The notes: generated from the sequence alone by a model not told the origin. Positions 8,083 to 17,896 are shown, numbered from the stretch's first letter. The stretch: 64,000 nt of DNA from DASWOJ01 sp964242415 (GCA_964242415.1 CAXTAT010000004.1:62001-126000), one strand, 5' to 3'. Numbers and translations are program-made.

Positions 8083-8967
8083 GTGGATGGCATCACGCCC
8101 GACCTGCTGGTGCTGCAGCTTTTTGCCGGGCTGGCGCTGGGGGCGATCTATGTGCTGGTGGCGCTCGGCATGTCGCTGCTGTTCGGCATGCTGACCGTGG
8201 TGAACTTCGCCCATGGGGCATTCTACATGCTGGGCGCCTTTGCCGGGGTGGCGCTGCTGGGCCTGGGCGTGGGGTTCTGGCCCTGCCTGCTGCTGGTGCC
8301 GCTGCTGGTTGGCGCCCTGGGGCTGCTGGTGGAGCGCTTCCTGATCCGGCCCTTGTATGGCCGTGGCATCGACTACCCGCTGCTGCTGACCTTCGGCCTG
8401 TCCTACTTGATGGTGGAGGGCGTGCGGGTGATCGCCGGGCCGCAGGACCTGCCGTTCGACATGCCGGATGCGCTGGTGGGCGCCACCGACATCGGCGTGG
8501 GCTACTTCCCGACCTACCGCCTGTTCGTCATCGGCGTCACCGCGCTCGTGCTCGTGCTGCTGTGGCTGTTCCTGGAGCGGACGCCGTATGGCCTTATCAT
8601 CCGGGCCGGTGCACGCGACCCGCAGATTGTGCGCATCCTGGGGATCGACGTAGGCCGGGTGTGGCTGCTGGTGTTCGGGGTCGGCACGGGGCTGGCCGGA
8701 CTGGCCGGGCTGCTGGCGGCGCCGCTGCAGGGGGCCAGTCCCGAGATGGGCAACAGCGTGCTGGCCATCGCGTTCGTCGTGACGGTGGTGGGCGGCATGG
8801 GGTCGCTGCTGGGCGCGGTGCTGGCGGGGCTGCTGGTGGGCGTGGTGGTGAGCATGGTGTCGCTGCTGGCGCCCGAGATGGCGCAGGTGTCGATCTTCGT
8901 GCTGATGGCCGTCGTGCTGATCGTCCGGCCGCAGGGCTTCTTCGGCCGCGCCGGACTGATGAGCTGA
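8083..8967 (+). CDS. ABC transporter permease, LivH type (importer A)
   Basis: A 294-aa inner-membrane permease with about eight hydrophobic segments. LivH features are the N-terminal GAIYVLVALGMSLLFG and NFAHGAFYMLGAF (residues about 20-52), and the cytoplasmic coupling region RAGARDPQIVRILGI. It uses a GTG start 11 bp after the binding-protein stop. Its TGA overlaps the ATG of the LivM-type gene, so the two permeases are translationally coupled. It forms the membrane channel with the next gene product. Confidence 0.92.
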   Translation: MDGITPDLLVLQLFAGLALGAIYVLVALGMSLLFGMLTVVNFAHGAFYMLGAFAGVALLGLGVGFWPCLLLVPLLVGALGLLVERFLIRPLYGRGIDYPLLLTFGLSYLMVEGVRVIAGPQDLPFDMPDALVGATDIGVGYFPTYRLFVIGVTALVLVLLWLFLERTPYGLIIRAGARDPQIVRILGIDVGRVWLLVFGVGTGLAGLAGLLAAPLQGASPEMGNSVLAIAFVVTVVGGMGSLLGAVLAGLLVGVVVSMVSLLAPEMAQVSIFVLMAVVLIVRPQGFFGRAGLMS

Positions 8968-9953
8968 TGGACGCAGCCGCCCCCCTGGTCGCCCCACCCC
9001 GGCGCGACTGGCTCCTGCTCGCGACCCGGCACCGCGTGCTGCTGGCCGCCCTGTTCCTGCTGCTGTTCCCGCTGCTGATGCCGTTCAAGGCGCTTGCGGT
9101 GAACATCCTGATCTACGGGCTGTTCGCGCTCGGCTTCAATATGCTCTACGGCTATGGCGGGCTGCTGTCGTTCGGGCATTCGGCGCTGTTCGGCGCCGGG
9201 GCGTACGCGTGCGGCATCGCCATGACGCGCTGGGGCGTGCCGTGGTGGCTGGGGGTGGCGGGCGCGGTCTTGGCCGGGATGGCGATGGCGGTGGCGATGG
9301 GGGCGCTCGCGGTGCGGACGCGGGGCATCTACTTCGCCATGGTCACGCTCGCGCTGTCGCAATGCGTGTACTACGTGGCGTTGCAGGCCAATGATTGGAC
9401 CGGGGGCGAGAACGGGCTGCGCGGCGTGCGGCTAACGGCGATCGGGCCGCTCGACTTCGTCGATCCCACCACGCGCTGCTACGTCGTGGCGATCATCGTG
9501 ATCGCGGCGCTGTTCGCCCTGTCGCGCATCCTGGCGTCACCGTTCGGGGCGGTGCTGGAGGCGGTGCGGGAGAACGAGGCCCGCGCCCGCGCCTGCGGGT
9601 TCGACGTGCGGGCGACGCGATTCCTGGCGTTCACTTTGTCTGGGGCGTTCTGCGGGCTGGCCGGGGCGTTGCAGGCGCTGCACCTGGGGATCGTGCCGCT
9701 GGAGACGCTGAGCTACCAGACTTCGGGCCAGGCGGTGATGATGGCGTTGCTGGGCGGCATGGGGACGTTCTTCGGCCCCTTCATCGGCGCCGCCGTGTTC
9801 CTGCTACTGGAGAACCTGGTCTCGCTCTATACCGTGCACTGGCAGTTGATCGTGGGGGCCGCCTACATTGCCTGCGTGCTGTTCTTCCCGGCCGGCATCT
9901 GGGGCGCCGTCCTGGCCCGGCTGGCGGCGCGCCAGGCACGAGCAACGTCATGA
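8967..9953 (+). CDS. ABC transporter permease, LivM type (importer A)
   Basis: A 328-aa inner-membrane permease, the second half of the channel of importer A. LivM hallmarks are GFNMLYGYGGLLSFGHSALF (about residues 52-71), MVTLALSQ, and the coupling region AVRENEARARACGFDV. It starts at the ATG overlapping the LivH stop and ends in an ATGA overlap with the LivG-type ATPase. It is a single-function permease, in contrast to the fused versions in importers C and D. Confidence 0.92.
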   Translation: MDAAAPLVAPPRRDWLLLATRHRVLLAALFLLLFPLLMPFKALAVNILIYGLFALGFNMLYGYGGLLSFGHSALFGAGAYACGIAMTRWGVPWWLGVAGAVLAGMAMAVAMGALAVRTRGIYFAMVTLALSQCVYYVALQANDWTGGENGLRGVRLTAIGPLDFVDPTTRCYVVAIIVIAALFALSRILASPFGAVLEAVRENEARARACGFDVRATRFLAFTLSGAFCGLAGALQALHLGIVPLETLSYQTSGQAVMMALLGGMGTFFGPFIGAAVFLLLENLVSLYTVHWQLIVGAAYIACVLFFPAGIWGAVLARLAARQARATS

Positions 9954-10710
9954 GCGACGTTGTAGGCGACGTTATCCTGGATGCCCGCGGCGTGGGCGTG
10001 AGCTTCGGTGGGTTCGTGGCGTTGCGCGCCGTGTCCGCCGAGTTCCGCCGTGGGGAACTGACGGGCATCATCGGCCCGAACGGCGCTGGCAAAAGCACGT
10101 TCTTCAACACGCTGTCCGGCCAGATCGCGCCGACGACGGGCCGGATCGTGTTCGAGGGACGCGACATCACCGGGCTGCCGCAGCACCGCTTCACCCGGCT
10201 GGGCATCGCCAAGTCGTTCCAGATCACGACGGTGTTCCCGCAGCTCAGCACTCTGGAGAACGTGCGGGTGGCGTCGCAGGCGCCGGTGTCGCGCTATGAC
10301 GTGTGGCGGCCGCGGGCGCGGCTCGTGGCGCTTGTCGAGCAGGCGGGCGCGCTGCTGCAGACCGTGGGGCTGTGGGCCGCGCGCAACCGTGTCGCGGCCA
10401 CCCTCGCGCATGGCGAGCAACGGGCGCTGGAGATCGCGATGGCGCTGGCGGGCAACCCGCGCCTCCTGCTGCTGGACGAGCCGACCGCGGGCATGAGCCC
10501 GGAGGAGACCCGCGGCATGATGGACCTGATTACGCGCCTAGCCCGGGAGCGCACGGTCGTCCTGGTGGAGCACAAGATGAAGCTGGTCATGGGCATCTGC
10601 GACCGGCTGCTGGTGCTGCACCACGGCGAGCTGCTGGCCCAGGGGACGCCGGCCGCGGTGCGGGCGAACCCCGAAGTCAAGCGCGTCTATCTGGGCCAGC
10701 GGGACCACTG

Positions 10711-10711
<1 letters not shown>
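9950..10711 (+). CDS. ABC transporter ATP-binding protein, LivG type (importer A)
   Basis: A 253-aa cytoplasmic ATPase. Walker A is GPNGAGKST at residues 42-50, the ABC signature region is LAHGEQRALEIAMAL, and Walker B is LLLLDEPTAGMSP. The insertion around FTRLGIAKSFQITTVFP is typical of LivG. It overlaps the LivM gene (ATGA) and the LivF gene (TGATG). It powers importer A together with the next product. Confidence 0.93.
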
Positions 10712-11415
<704 letters not shown>

Positions 11416-11459
11416 CGCGCCCCTCCCGGCGGTCGCATATGCCGTATGGACGCTGCCTG

Positions 11460-11606
11460 CTCCCTCTCCCTCCGGGAGAGGGCCGGGGTGAGGGGGGCGG
11501 CAAGGGCCGAACTTGCCCGCTTGGAGGACGCAATCCGCTCCCATGCAAGCTGGGCTTGGCGCTTGCGGCCTCCCTCACCCCAGCCCTCGCCCGGAGGGAG
11601 AGGGAG
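11460..11606. repeat. REPIN-like element copy 3 (core reversed)
   Basis: A 147-bp element with the same inverted REP arms. The core (GGACGCAATCCGCTCCCATG) is the reverse complement of the core in copies 1 and 2, so this copy lies in the opposite orientation. It sits between the convergent genes for the importer A ATPase and the luciferase-like monooxygenase, where its hairpins could also act on transcript ends. Confidence 0.85.
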
Positions 11607-11666
11607 CCAGTGCGGTTCTTGCGGCATATGCAATCGCCCTGCGCGCACGCCCGGTGCAGGAATAGG

Positions 11667-12773
11667 CTACTCCGCCGCCTGGCGCTCCCGCCCGATGGCC
11701 GAGTTCACCCGCGGCATCACCTGTTCCGCCATCAGCACCTTGCTGCGCCGGGCGATGGCCGGGTCCGCCCAGTCGTGCCCGGCATACAGTAGCGTGCCGA
11801 AGTCGCCGACCTCCTCGCGGAAGGCCAGGATGCGGTCCGCCACCTCGTCCGGCGTGCCGTGGATGATCAGCCGGTCGCAGATCGCGTCCAGCGTGACGCT
11901 GTCGTCGGACTGGCTACGGTCCTCCTTGAACAGCTCGGCCCGGCCGGCGCGCTTCATCTTGGTGAGGAGCTGGTTGTAGTAGAAGCGGTAGGGACTGTCG
12001 GGGTCGGTCGCATAGCGCCTGGCCGTGTCGCGGTCATCGGACACGCAGATGCTTTTCGCGATGCGCCAGTTGGCGGGGTCGGCGGGGCGGCCGGCCTGGG
12101 CGCAGCCTTCGGCGTATTTCGGCCAATGGCTCCGCACCCACTGCGGCATCAGGAAGTTGGCGCTGATCGGCTCCCAGCCGCGCGCGGCGGCGGCCGTCAC
12201 GCCCTTGGAGAAGGGGGCCACCACCGTCACGACGATCGGCGGGTGCGGCGCCTGCAGCGGCTTCGGGATGATGCCCTGGCCGATGTCGGCGATCAGCGTC
12301 TTCTGCGTCGTGACCGACCAGTACTTGCCGGTGATGTCATAGGGCGGGTCGCTGGCCCAGATCTTCAGCACCTGGTCGATGGCTTCCACGAACATGGCGT
12401 TGCGGTCGGCGCCCAGCGTGCCGAACGCTTCGGCGTCGGACGGCAGGCCGCCGGGGCTGATGCCGAAGTTAAACCGCCCATCCAGCAGGTGGTCGAGCAT
12501 AGCGATCTCGCCGGCCACGCGCGCCGGGTGGGTGTTCGGCAGGTTGACGGTGCCGGTGCCGAGGCGGATCTGCTTGGTTTGCCCGACCAGGCTGGCGAGG
12601 AACAGCACGCAGGAGGTGATGTTCTCCGCCTTGTCGGTGGTGTGCTCGCCGACATAGGCCTCGCTGAAGCCCAGCTCGTCGGCCAGGATGAAGGTTTCGC
12701 GGTCTTCCCGCAGCGACTGGCGCCAGTCCTTGTCCAGCGGGTGGATCGGCATGGTGAAAAAGCCAAGCTGCAT
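11667..12773 (-). CDS. LLM-class flavin-dependent monooxygenase (luciferase-like)
   Basis: A 368-aa luciferase-like monooxygenase that would use reduced flavin and O2 to oxidise an organic substrate in the cytoplasm. Family features are the N-terminal MQLGFFTMPIHP, ADELGFSEAYVGEH, IRLGTGTVNLPNTHP and RFNFGISPGG. The N-terminal strand and the flavin-contact segments are intact and the length is normal. It needs reduced flavin from a partner reductase; the flavin reductase at 453 is a possible one. It converges on importer A across REPIN copy 3. The substrate is unknown. Confidence 0.88.
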   Translation of the reverse strand: MQLGFFTMPIHPLDKDWRQSLREDRETFILADELGFSEAYVGEHTTDKAENITSCVLFLASLVGQTKQIRLGTGTVNLPNTHPARVAGEIAMLDHLLDGRFNFGISPGGLPSDAEAFGTLGADRNAMFVEAIDQVLKIWASDPPYDITGKYWSVTTQKTLIADIGQGIIPKPLQAPHPPIVVTVVAPFSKGVTAAAARGWEPISANFLMPQWVRSHWPKYAEGCAQAGRPADPANWRIAKSICVSDDRDTARRYATDPDSPYRFYYNQLLTKMKRAGRAELFKEDRSQSDDSVTLDAICDRLIIHGTPDEVADRILAFREEVGDFGTLLYAGHDWADPAIARRSKVLMAEQVMPRVNSAIGRERQAAE

Positions 12774-12885
12774 GGCGAACTCCCTGTGGTCGCCCCAGTG
12801 TGGGGTCGTTGCTCCAGTATAGGCCCGCTTCAGCCGTGTCCCGCATTATCGATTATGCGCGGGGCCATCAGGCCCGGTGATGATG

Positions 12886-13761
12886 TCACCCGGCCTTCGC
12901 GGCCCAGAACGCCGGCAATAGGCTGCAATCCCGCTCCCCCAGCCCGGCGCCGCTCGCCTCGTCGAAGCACGCCAGCGCCCCGGCCGCGACCGGCAGGTCC
13001 ACGCCGCGGGACCGGCCCTCCTCAAGCATGGTCCGCAGGTCCTTGCGGATGGAGTCGATGTCGAAGGTGGGCGGCCCCGGGTCCTTCCCTGCCAGCGCCG
13101 CGGTGATGGCCGGGCCGCGCACCTTCAGCACGGCCGGGGCGCCGGACGTGTCGGAGAAGAAGTCCACGAGCCAAGCCGGGTCGAGGCCCAGGTGGCGAAC
13201 GAGCGCGTTCGCCTCGCCGAAGGACTGCCAAAACACGAGCAGGGGCAGGTTGACCGCGAGCTTCATCGCGGCCCCGGCGCCGTGCGGCCCCACGTGCTCG
13301 ACCCGGCGGCACATCAGGTCCAGCACCGGGCGGGCACGCTCGACGCCGGCCGCGTCGCCCCCCGCCATGCCGAGCAGCTTGCCGGCGCGGGCCGGCCCCG
13401 TGGTGCCGCCGACCGGGCACTCGACCATGGCACCGCCCCGCCCGGCGACGGCTTCGGCCAGCGCGATCTGGGTATGCGGCCGCAGCGTGCTCATCTCTAT
13501 GACAAGCTTGCCCGCGAGGTCGGCGGCCAGCAGCCCGTCGGCGCCGTGGAACACCGCCTCCGCCGCCGCGTCGTCGAACAGGCTGGTCACGATCACGTCA
13601 GATGCCTCCGCCAGGGCGCGGGGGGTGTCTGCGACCGGCAGCCCCGTCGCCTCCGCCCGGGCGCGGGTGCGGTTCCAGACGGTGGGCGGGTGGCCGGTCT
13701 CCGCCAGGCGCGCAGCCATCGCAGCGCCCATCTTTCCCATTCCAGCAAAGCCGATGCGCAT
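12886..13761 (-). CDS. NAD(P)-dependent beta-hydroxyacid dehydrogenase (3-hydroxyisobutyrate dehydrogenase family)
   Basis: A 291-aa member of the 3-hydroxyisobutyrate/tartronate semialdehyde dehydrogenase family. The Rossmann dinucleotide motif is IGFAGMGKMGAAMAARL at residues 3-19. The substrate-binding motif (normally DAPVSGG) appears as ECPVGGTTGPARAG. The catalytic Lys region is GAAMKLAVNLPL, with the Lys and Asn in the usual spacing. The ATG at 13761 is set by the Rossmann start; longer frames upstream belong to the opposite gene. It is divergent from a paralogue at 13822, an unusual head-to-head pair. Confidence 0.88.
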   Translation of the reverse strand: MRIGFAGMGKMGAAMAARLAETGHPPTVWNRTRARAEATGLPVADTPRALAEASDVIVTSLFDDAAAEAVFHGADGLLAADLAGKLVIEMSTLRPHTQIALAEAVAGRGGAMVECPVGGTTGPARAGKLLGMAGGDAAGVERARPVLDLMCRRVEHVGPHGAGAAMKLAVNLPLLVFWQSFGEANALVRHLGLDPAWLVDFFSDTSGAPAVLKVRGPAITAALAGKDPGPPTFDIDSIRKDLRTMLEEGRSRGVDLPVAAGALACFDEASGAGLGERDCSLLPAFWAAKAG

Positions 13762-13782
13762 GGACGTCCCCCGTTGTTGCAG

Positions 13783-13802
13783 CCTATTGATCGCTCGATA
13801 GG
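13783..13802. promoter_or_regulatory. Inverted repeat between divergent dehydrogenase genes
   Basis: CCTATTGA-TCGC-TCGATAGG is an 8-bp inverted repeat with one mismatch, in the 60-bp gap between two divergent dehydrogenase genes. Its reverse complement (CCTATCGAGCGATCAATAGG) matches a site at 14728-14749 upstream of the CocE-type hydrolase (CCTATCG, five extra bases, GCGATCAATA) and resembles 6817-6836. A shared operator is inferred. Confidence 0.35.
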
Positions 13803-13821
13803 CATAATGGGAGGGAACGCC

Positions 13822-14700
13822 GTGGAAAGAAAAGCCGGTGTGGTGGGGCTGGGCATCATGGGCGGCGCGATGTCCGCCAACCTGGTCGGGAACGGCTGGG
13901 AGATCCACGGCTACGACCCCGATGCAAAGGCTCGGGAGGCCGCCGCCGCGTCCGGCGTGATCGTCCACGACGATCTGGCGGCGCTGGTCCATGCGGTGCC
14001 GGTGCTGATGATCAGCCTGGCCTCGCCCGCCGCCCTGCACGCCACTGCGGCCGGGATCGCCGCCGCCGGGGCGCCGCGGCGCATCGTGGTGGAGGCGAGC
14101 ACCATGGCGCTGGACGACAAGCTGCGCTTCGGGGCGGCGCTGGCGGAGGCCGGGCACACGGCGCTGGATTGCCCGATCAGCGGCACGGGGGCGCAGGCGA
14201 AGACCCGCGACCTGGTGATCTATGCCAGCGGCGACACGGCGGCGGTGGCGGCGGTGCAGCCGTTCTTTCACGCCTTTGCCCGGGCGGCGCACGACCTTGG
14301 CGCCTATGGCAACGGCAGCCGGATGAAGTATGTCGCCAACCTGCTGGTCGCGATCCACAACGTCGCCACCGCGGAGGCCATGGTGCTGGGCATGAAGGCG
14401 GGGCTGGACCCGCACCAGGTGGTGGACCTGATCGGCGCGGGGGCCGGGACGTCGCGCGTGTTCGAGCTGCGGGCGCCGATGATGGCTGCGGGCGAGTATG
14501 AGCCGGCGACGATGAAGGTCGGCGTCTGGCAGAAGGACATGGCCATCATCGGCGAGTATGCCACCAGCCTCGGGGTGCCGACCCCGCTGCTGAGCGCGTG
14601 CATCCCCGTGTATGCCAGCGCGATGGCGCTCGGCCATGCGCCGCACGACACGGCCGCGGTGTGCGACGTGCTGGAGCGGATGGCGGCGGTCGCGCGGTGA
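13822..14700 (+). CDS. NAD(P)-dependent oxidoreductase (beta-hydroxyacid dehydrogenase family)
   Basis: A 292-aa paralogue of the divergent gene at 12886. The Rossmann motif is VVGLGIMGGAMSANLV, near residue 6. The substrate motif is CPISGTGAQAKTRDL and the catalytic Lys region is GNGSRMKYVANLLVAIHN. The GTG at 13822 is preferred because GGGAGGGA ends 5 bp before it; an ATG at 13807 is in frame. These enzymes oxidise beta-hydroxyacids such as 3-hydroxyisobutyrate or reduce the matching semialdehydes. Its place just before the CocE/importer B operon suggests a late step in the same catabolism, without proof. Confidence 0.87.
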   Translation: MERKAGVVGLGIMGGAMSANLVGNGWEIHGYDPDAKAREAAAASGVIVHDDLAALVHAVPVLMISLASPAALHATAAGIAAAGAPRRIVVEASTMALDDKLRFGAALAEAGHTALDCPISGTGAQAKTRDLVIYASGDTAAVAAVQPFFHAFARAAHDLGAYGNGSRMKYVANLLVAIHNVATAEAMVLGMKAGLDPHQVVDLIGAGAGTSRVFELRAPMMAAGEYEPATMKVGVWQKDMAIIGEYATSLGVPTPLLSACIPVYASAMALGHAPHDTAAVCDVLERMAAVAR

Positions 14701-14727
14701 CCCGCTTGCGCGCCCTGCCTTGGCGTG

Positions 14728-14749
14728 CCTATCGTTCGCGCGATCAATA
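14728..14749. promoter_or_regulatory. Shared promoter motif upstream of the importer B operon
   Basis: CCTATCG-TTCGC-GCGATCAATA repeats the inverted-repeat site found at 13783-13802 (other strand), with five bases inserted in the middle. It lies just before the 29-bp tandem repeats and about 150 bp before the CocE-type gene. Candidate operator by recurrence only. Confidence 0.3.
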
Positions 14750-14755
14750 ACGAAA

Positions 14756-14887
14756 GCCGCGGCAACCGCGACTGGGAAATGAGAGCCGTGGCAACCGCGG
14801 TCGGACCATGTGGGCCGCGGTAACCGCGGTCTGGAAGTGAGGGCCGCGGTAACCGCGGCGGGGGAACAAGAGCCGCGGCAACCGCGG
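14756..14887. repeat. Five 29-bp tandem repeats with a palindromic unit
   Basis: The palindromic 16-mer GCCGCGGYAACCGCGG occurs five times, starting at 14756, 14785, 14814, 14843 and 14872, exactly 29 bp apart. Copies 1 and 2 each have one changed base. The 13-bp spacers are similar to one another (for example CTGGGAAATGAGA, TCTGGAAGTGAGG, CGGGGGAACAAGA). The array ends 15 bp before the ATG of the CocE-type gene. A 29-bp period is not a multiple of three, so it is not coding. It could be an operator array or a structured 5' leader. Confidence 0.85.
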
Positions 14888-14902
14888 CCGGGGGGACGTC
14901 AG

Positions 14903-16654
14903 ATGGGCTCGTCCGAGGTGCGCGACGGCATGCAGGTGGATTGGGATGTCGCCATTCCGATGGATGACGGGATCGTGCTACGCGCCGACGTGTTCCGGCC
15001 GCAGGGCGCCGGGCGGTTCCCCGTGCTGCTGACCTATGGACCGTATGCGAAGGGGCTGGCGTTCCAGGAGGGCTACCCCAGCGCATGGGAGCGCATGGTG
15101 GCGCAGCACCCGGATGTGGCGGCGGGGTCGAGCAACCTGCACCAGAACTGGGAGGTGGTGGACCCGGAGAAGTGGGTGCCGCACGGTTACGCGTGCGTGC
15201 GGGTGGACAGCCGGGGCTGCGGGCGGTCGCCGGGCTTCGTGGACCATTTCAGCCCACGCGAAACGCAGGACTTCTACGATTGCATCGAGTGGGCCGGCGT
15301 GCAGCCCTGGAGCAGCGGGCGCGTGGGGCTGAACGGCATCAGCTATTACGGCATCAACCAGTGGCAGGTCGCGAGCCGGCAGCCGCCGCACCTGGCCGCC
15401 ATGTGCATCTGGGAGGGCGCCGCCGACTGGTATCGCGACATGACGCACCACGGCGGCATCCTGAGCACGTTCTGGGCCAATTGGTACGACATGCAGGTCA
15501 AGACGGTGCAGCACGGGCTGGGCGAGCGCGGGCCGCGCAGCCGGGCGACGGGCGAGCTGGTCTGCGGCCCGCCGACGCTGGACGAGGACGCGCTGGCGGC
15601 GAACCGCTCCGACTTCGGTCGCGACATCCTGGCCCATCCGCTCGATGACGAGTACCACCGGGTCCGCTCGCCCGACTGGTCGCGCGTCACGGTGCCGTTC
15701 CTGTCGGCGGCGAACTGGGGCGGGCAGGGGCTGCATACCCGCGGCAACTTCGAGGGCTACATGCGCGCCGCGTCCACGCAGAAGTGGCTGGAAGCGCACG
15801 GCATCGAGCACTGGACGCACTTCTACACGGATTACGGCCGCACGCTGCAACTCCGCTTCTTCGACCATTTCCTGAAGGACGACCCGAACTCGGACTGGGA
15901 CAGGCAGCCGTCCGTCCTGCTGCAGGTGCGCCACCCCGATCGCTTCGAGGAACGGGCCGAGGCGGCCTGGCCCATCCCGCGCACGCGATGGACGGAGTGG
16001 GGGCTGGACCTGCATGACCAGGTGCTCGGCTCCCAGGTGCTTGGGCAATCATCGGAGCCGGGCACGCTGGCCTTCGACGCCATGGGGGACGGGGTCACGT
16101 TCATCGCGCCGCCCGTGACCGACGCGACGGAGATCACCGGCCCATCCGCCGTGCGCCTGTTCGTGTCATCGTCCACCGCCGATGCCGACCTGTTCGCCGT
16201 GCTGCGCGTGTTCACGCCCGACCTGCGGGAGGTCAAGTTCCAGGGCGCCATCGACCCGCACACGCCGGTCGGCCAGGGCTGGCTGCGCGCGTCGCACCGG
16301 GCGCTCGACCCGGCCTTGTCGCTGCCATACCGGCCCTATCATACGCATACGGACCCGCAGCCGCTCCAGCCCGGCGAGGTGGTGCAGCTCGACATCGAAA
16401 TCTGGCCCACCTCGATCGTCGTGCCGGCGGGGCATCGGATCGCGCTGACGGTGCGCGGCCGCGACTACGAGGCGGCCGTCGAGGGCGGGCGGCTGTCCAA
16501 CTTCAAGAACGTGCTGCGGGGCTGCGGCCCATTCCTGCACGACGACCCCGATGACCGGCCGCCTGCCCTGTTCGCCGGCCGCACGACGCTGCACGCCGGG
16601 CCGGGGCGGCAACCCGCCCTGCTGCTGCCCATCATTCCACCGGAGGCTGCATGA
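14903..16654 (+). CDS. CocE/NonD family alpha/beta hydrolase (S15 peptidase-like)
   Basis: A 583-aa hydrolase of the cocaine esterase/X-Pro dipeptidyl-peptidase type. The nucleophile motif is NGISYYG with Ser at residue 147; VRVDSRGCGRSPG before it is the typical oxyanion-side segment. The C-terminal jelly-roll domain is recognisable from ITGPSAVRLFVSSS and the final part ending near residue 583. It lacks an obvious signal peptide. It would cleave an ester or amide bond. The ATG at 14903 follows GGGGGGACGTCAG. It overlaps the importer B binding-protein gene by ATGA and so heads that operon: the hydrolase probably acts on the imported compound. Confidence 0.88.
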   Translation: MGSSEVRDGMQVDWDVAIPMDDGIVLRADVFRPQGAGRFPVLLTYGPYAKGLAFQEGYPSAWERMVAQHPDVAAGSSNLHQNWEVVDPEKWVPHGYACVRVDSRGCGRSPGFVDHFSPRETQDFYDCIEWAGVQPWSSGRVGLNGISYYGINQWQVASRQPPHLAAMCIWEGAADWYRDMTHHGGILSTFWANWYDMQVKTVQHGLGERGPRSRATGELVCGPPTLDEDALAANRSDFGRDILAHPLDDEYHRVRSPDWSRVTVPFLSAANWGGQGLHTRGNFEGYMRAASTQKWLEAHGIEHWTHFYTDYGRTLQLRFFDHFLKDDPNSDWDRQPSVLLQVRHPDRFEERAEAAWPIPRTRWTEWGLDLHDQVLGSQVLGQSSEPGTLAFDAMGDGVTFIAPPVTDATEITGPSAVRLFVSSSTADADLFAVLRVFTPDLREVKFQGAIDPHTPVGQGWLRASHRALDPALSLPYRPYHTHTDPQPLQPGEVVQLDIEIWPTSIVVPAGHRIALTVRGRDYEAAVEGGRLSNFKNVLRGCGPFLHDDPDDRPPALFAGRTTLHAGPGRQPALLLPIIPPEAA

Positions 16655-17880
16655 CCCAGATTGCCCGGCGCACCCTGCTTGGGGGTGCGATGGCCTTGCC
16701 GCTGGCCGGGGGCGCCCGCGCGCAGGACGCCGGCCCCATCCGGCTCGGTTTCCTCACGGTAAAGACGGGGCCGCTGGCTTCTGGCGGCATCCAGATGGAG
16801 CAGGGCTTGCGGCTTTGGCTCAAGGAGAACGGCAACAAGATGGCAGGCCGGGCCATCGAGCTGTTCACGGCCGACACGGGCGGCGTGCCGGCCACCACGC
16901 GCTCCAAGACGCAGGAGCTGGTGGAGCGCAGCAACGTGTCCGCCATCATCGGCCCGCTGGCGGCGTTCGAGGCATTAGCGATCGACGACTATACGAAGGA
17001 GAAGGGCGTCCCGGTGTTCAGCATCGCCGCCGCCGAGGATATCACCCAGCGCCATCCAGACCCGTGGTTCTGCCGGGTCACGTCGTCGTCCGCGCAGTGC
17101 GCGCAGGCGATGGCGGATTATGCCCGGAAGGAGCTGGGCTATAGGCACATGGCCACCATCGGCGACGACATCGCCTATGGGCAGGAGCAGAACGCCGGGT
17201 TCCAGCGCGTGTTCGAGGATGAGGGCGGGCAGATCGTGCAGAAGCTGTGGCCGCCGCTGAACGCGCCGGACTACGGCACCTTTATCGCGCAAATCAAGGA
17301 GGTGGACGCTATCTTCATGTCGTTCGCGGGCTCGAACGGGTTCCGCTTCTTCAAGCAGTTCAAGGAGTATGGTGGGACGACCCCGATCCTGGGCGGCATG
17401 ACGGCGGTGGACGAGGCGGTGCTGCAGCAGATGGGCGACGACGCCGTCGGCACCATCTCGACCAACTGGTACTCGGCGCAGCTCGACACTCCGTCGAACC
17501 GGGCGTTCGTGGCGGGGATGCAGGCGGAGTACAAGGCTGATCCCGGTTATTACGCCGCCGGGACCTATGTCGCGGCGCAGGTGATCGACGCGGCGCTGAA
17601 GCAGGTCGGCGGGAGGATCGAGGACAAGGACGCGTTCTTCAAGGCGGTGCGGCAGGGCACGTTCCCCGACACGGCGCGCGGCCCGGTGCGGTTCGACCAG
17701 TACGGCAACGTCGTGGGCAACGTTTACATCCGCAAGGTCGAGCGCAAGGGCGGGCGGCTGGTCAACACGGTCATCAAGACCTACCCGGACGTCAGCCAGT
17801 TCTGGAGCTATGACCCCGCCGAGTTCCTGAAGCAGCCGGTCTATGCGCGGGACTCGCCGCCCGCCCGGTTCCTGCAGTAG
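16651..17880 (+). CDS. ABC transporter substrate-binding protein, Liv type (importer B)
   Basis: A 409-aa periplasmic binding protein. The signal contains a twin-arginine start, ARRTLLGGAMALPLAGGARA, cleaved before QDAGPIRLGF. The mature N-terminus IRLGFLTVKTGPLASGG is characteristic of the branched-chain amino acid/amide class. It begins within the stop of the CocE-type gene (ATGA), so hydrolase and importer are one unit. The ligand is unknown; the class often takes aromatic or amide compounds when it sits beside catabolic enzymes. Confidence 0.9.
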   Translation: MTQIARRTLLGGAMALPLAGGARAQDAGPIRLGFLTVKTGPLASGGIQMEQGLRLWLKENGNKMAGRAIELFTADTGGVPATTRSKTQELVERSNVSAIIGPLAAFEALAIDDYTKEKGVPVFSIAAAEDITQRHPDPWFCRVTSSSAQCAQAMADYARKELGYRHMATIGDDIAYGQEQNAGFQRVFEDEGGQIVQKLWPPLNAPDYGTFIAQIKEVDAIFMSFAGSNGFRFFKQFKEYGGTTPILGGMTAVDEAVLQQMGDDAVGTISTNWYSAQLDTPSNRAFVAGMQAEYKADPGYYAAGTYVAAQVIDAALKQVGGRIEDKDAFFKAVRQGTFPDTARGPVRFDQYGNVVGNVYIRKVERKGGRLVNTVIKTYPDVSQFWSYDPAEFLKQPVYARDSPPARFLQ

Positions 17881-17896
17881 TCCGGCGCCGCAGGCC

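Noticed and set aside
14756..14887. A possible CRISPR array
   Set aside because: The repeats are only 16 bp, the 13-bp spacers resemble each other, and no cas genes are nearby; it is a tandem repeat.
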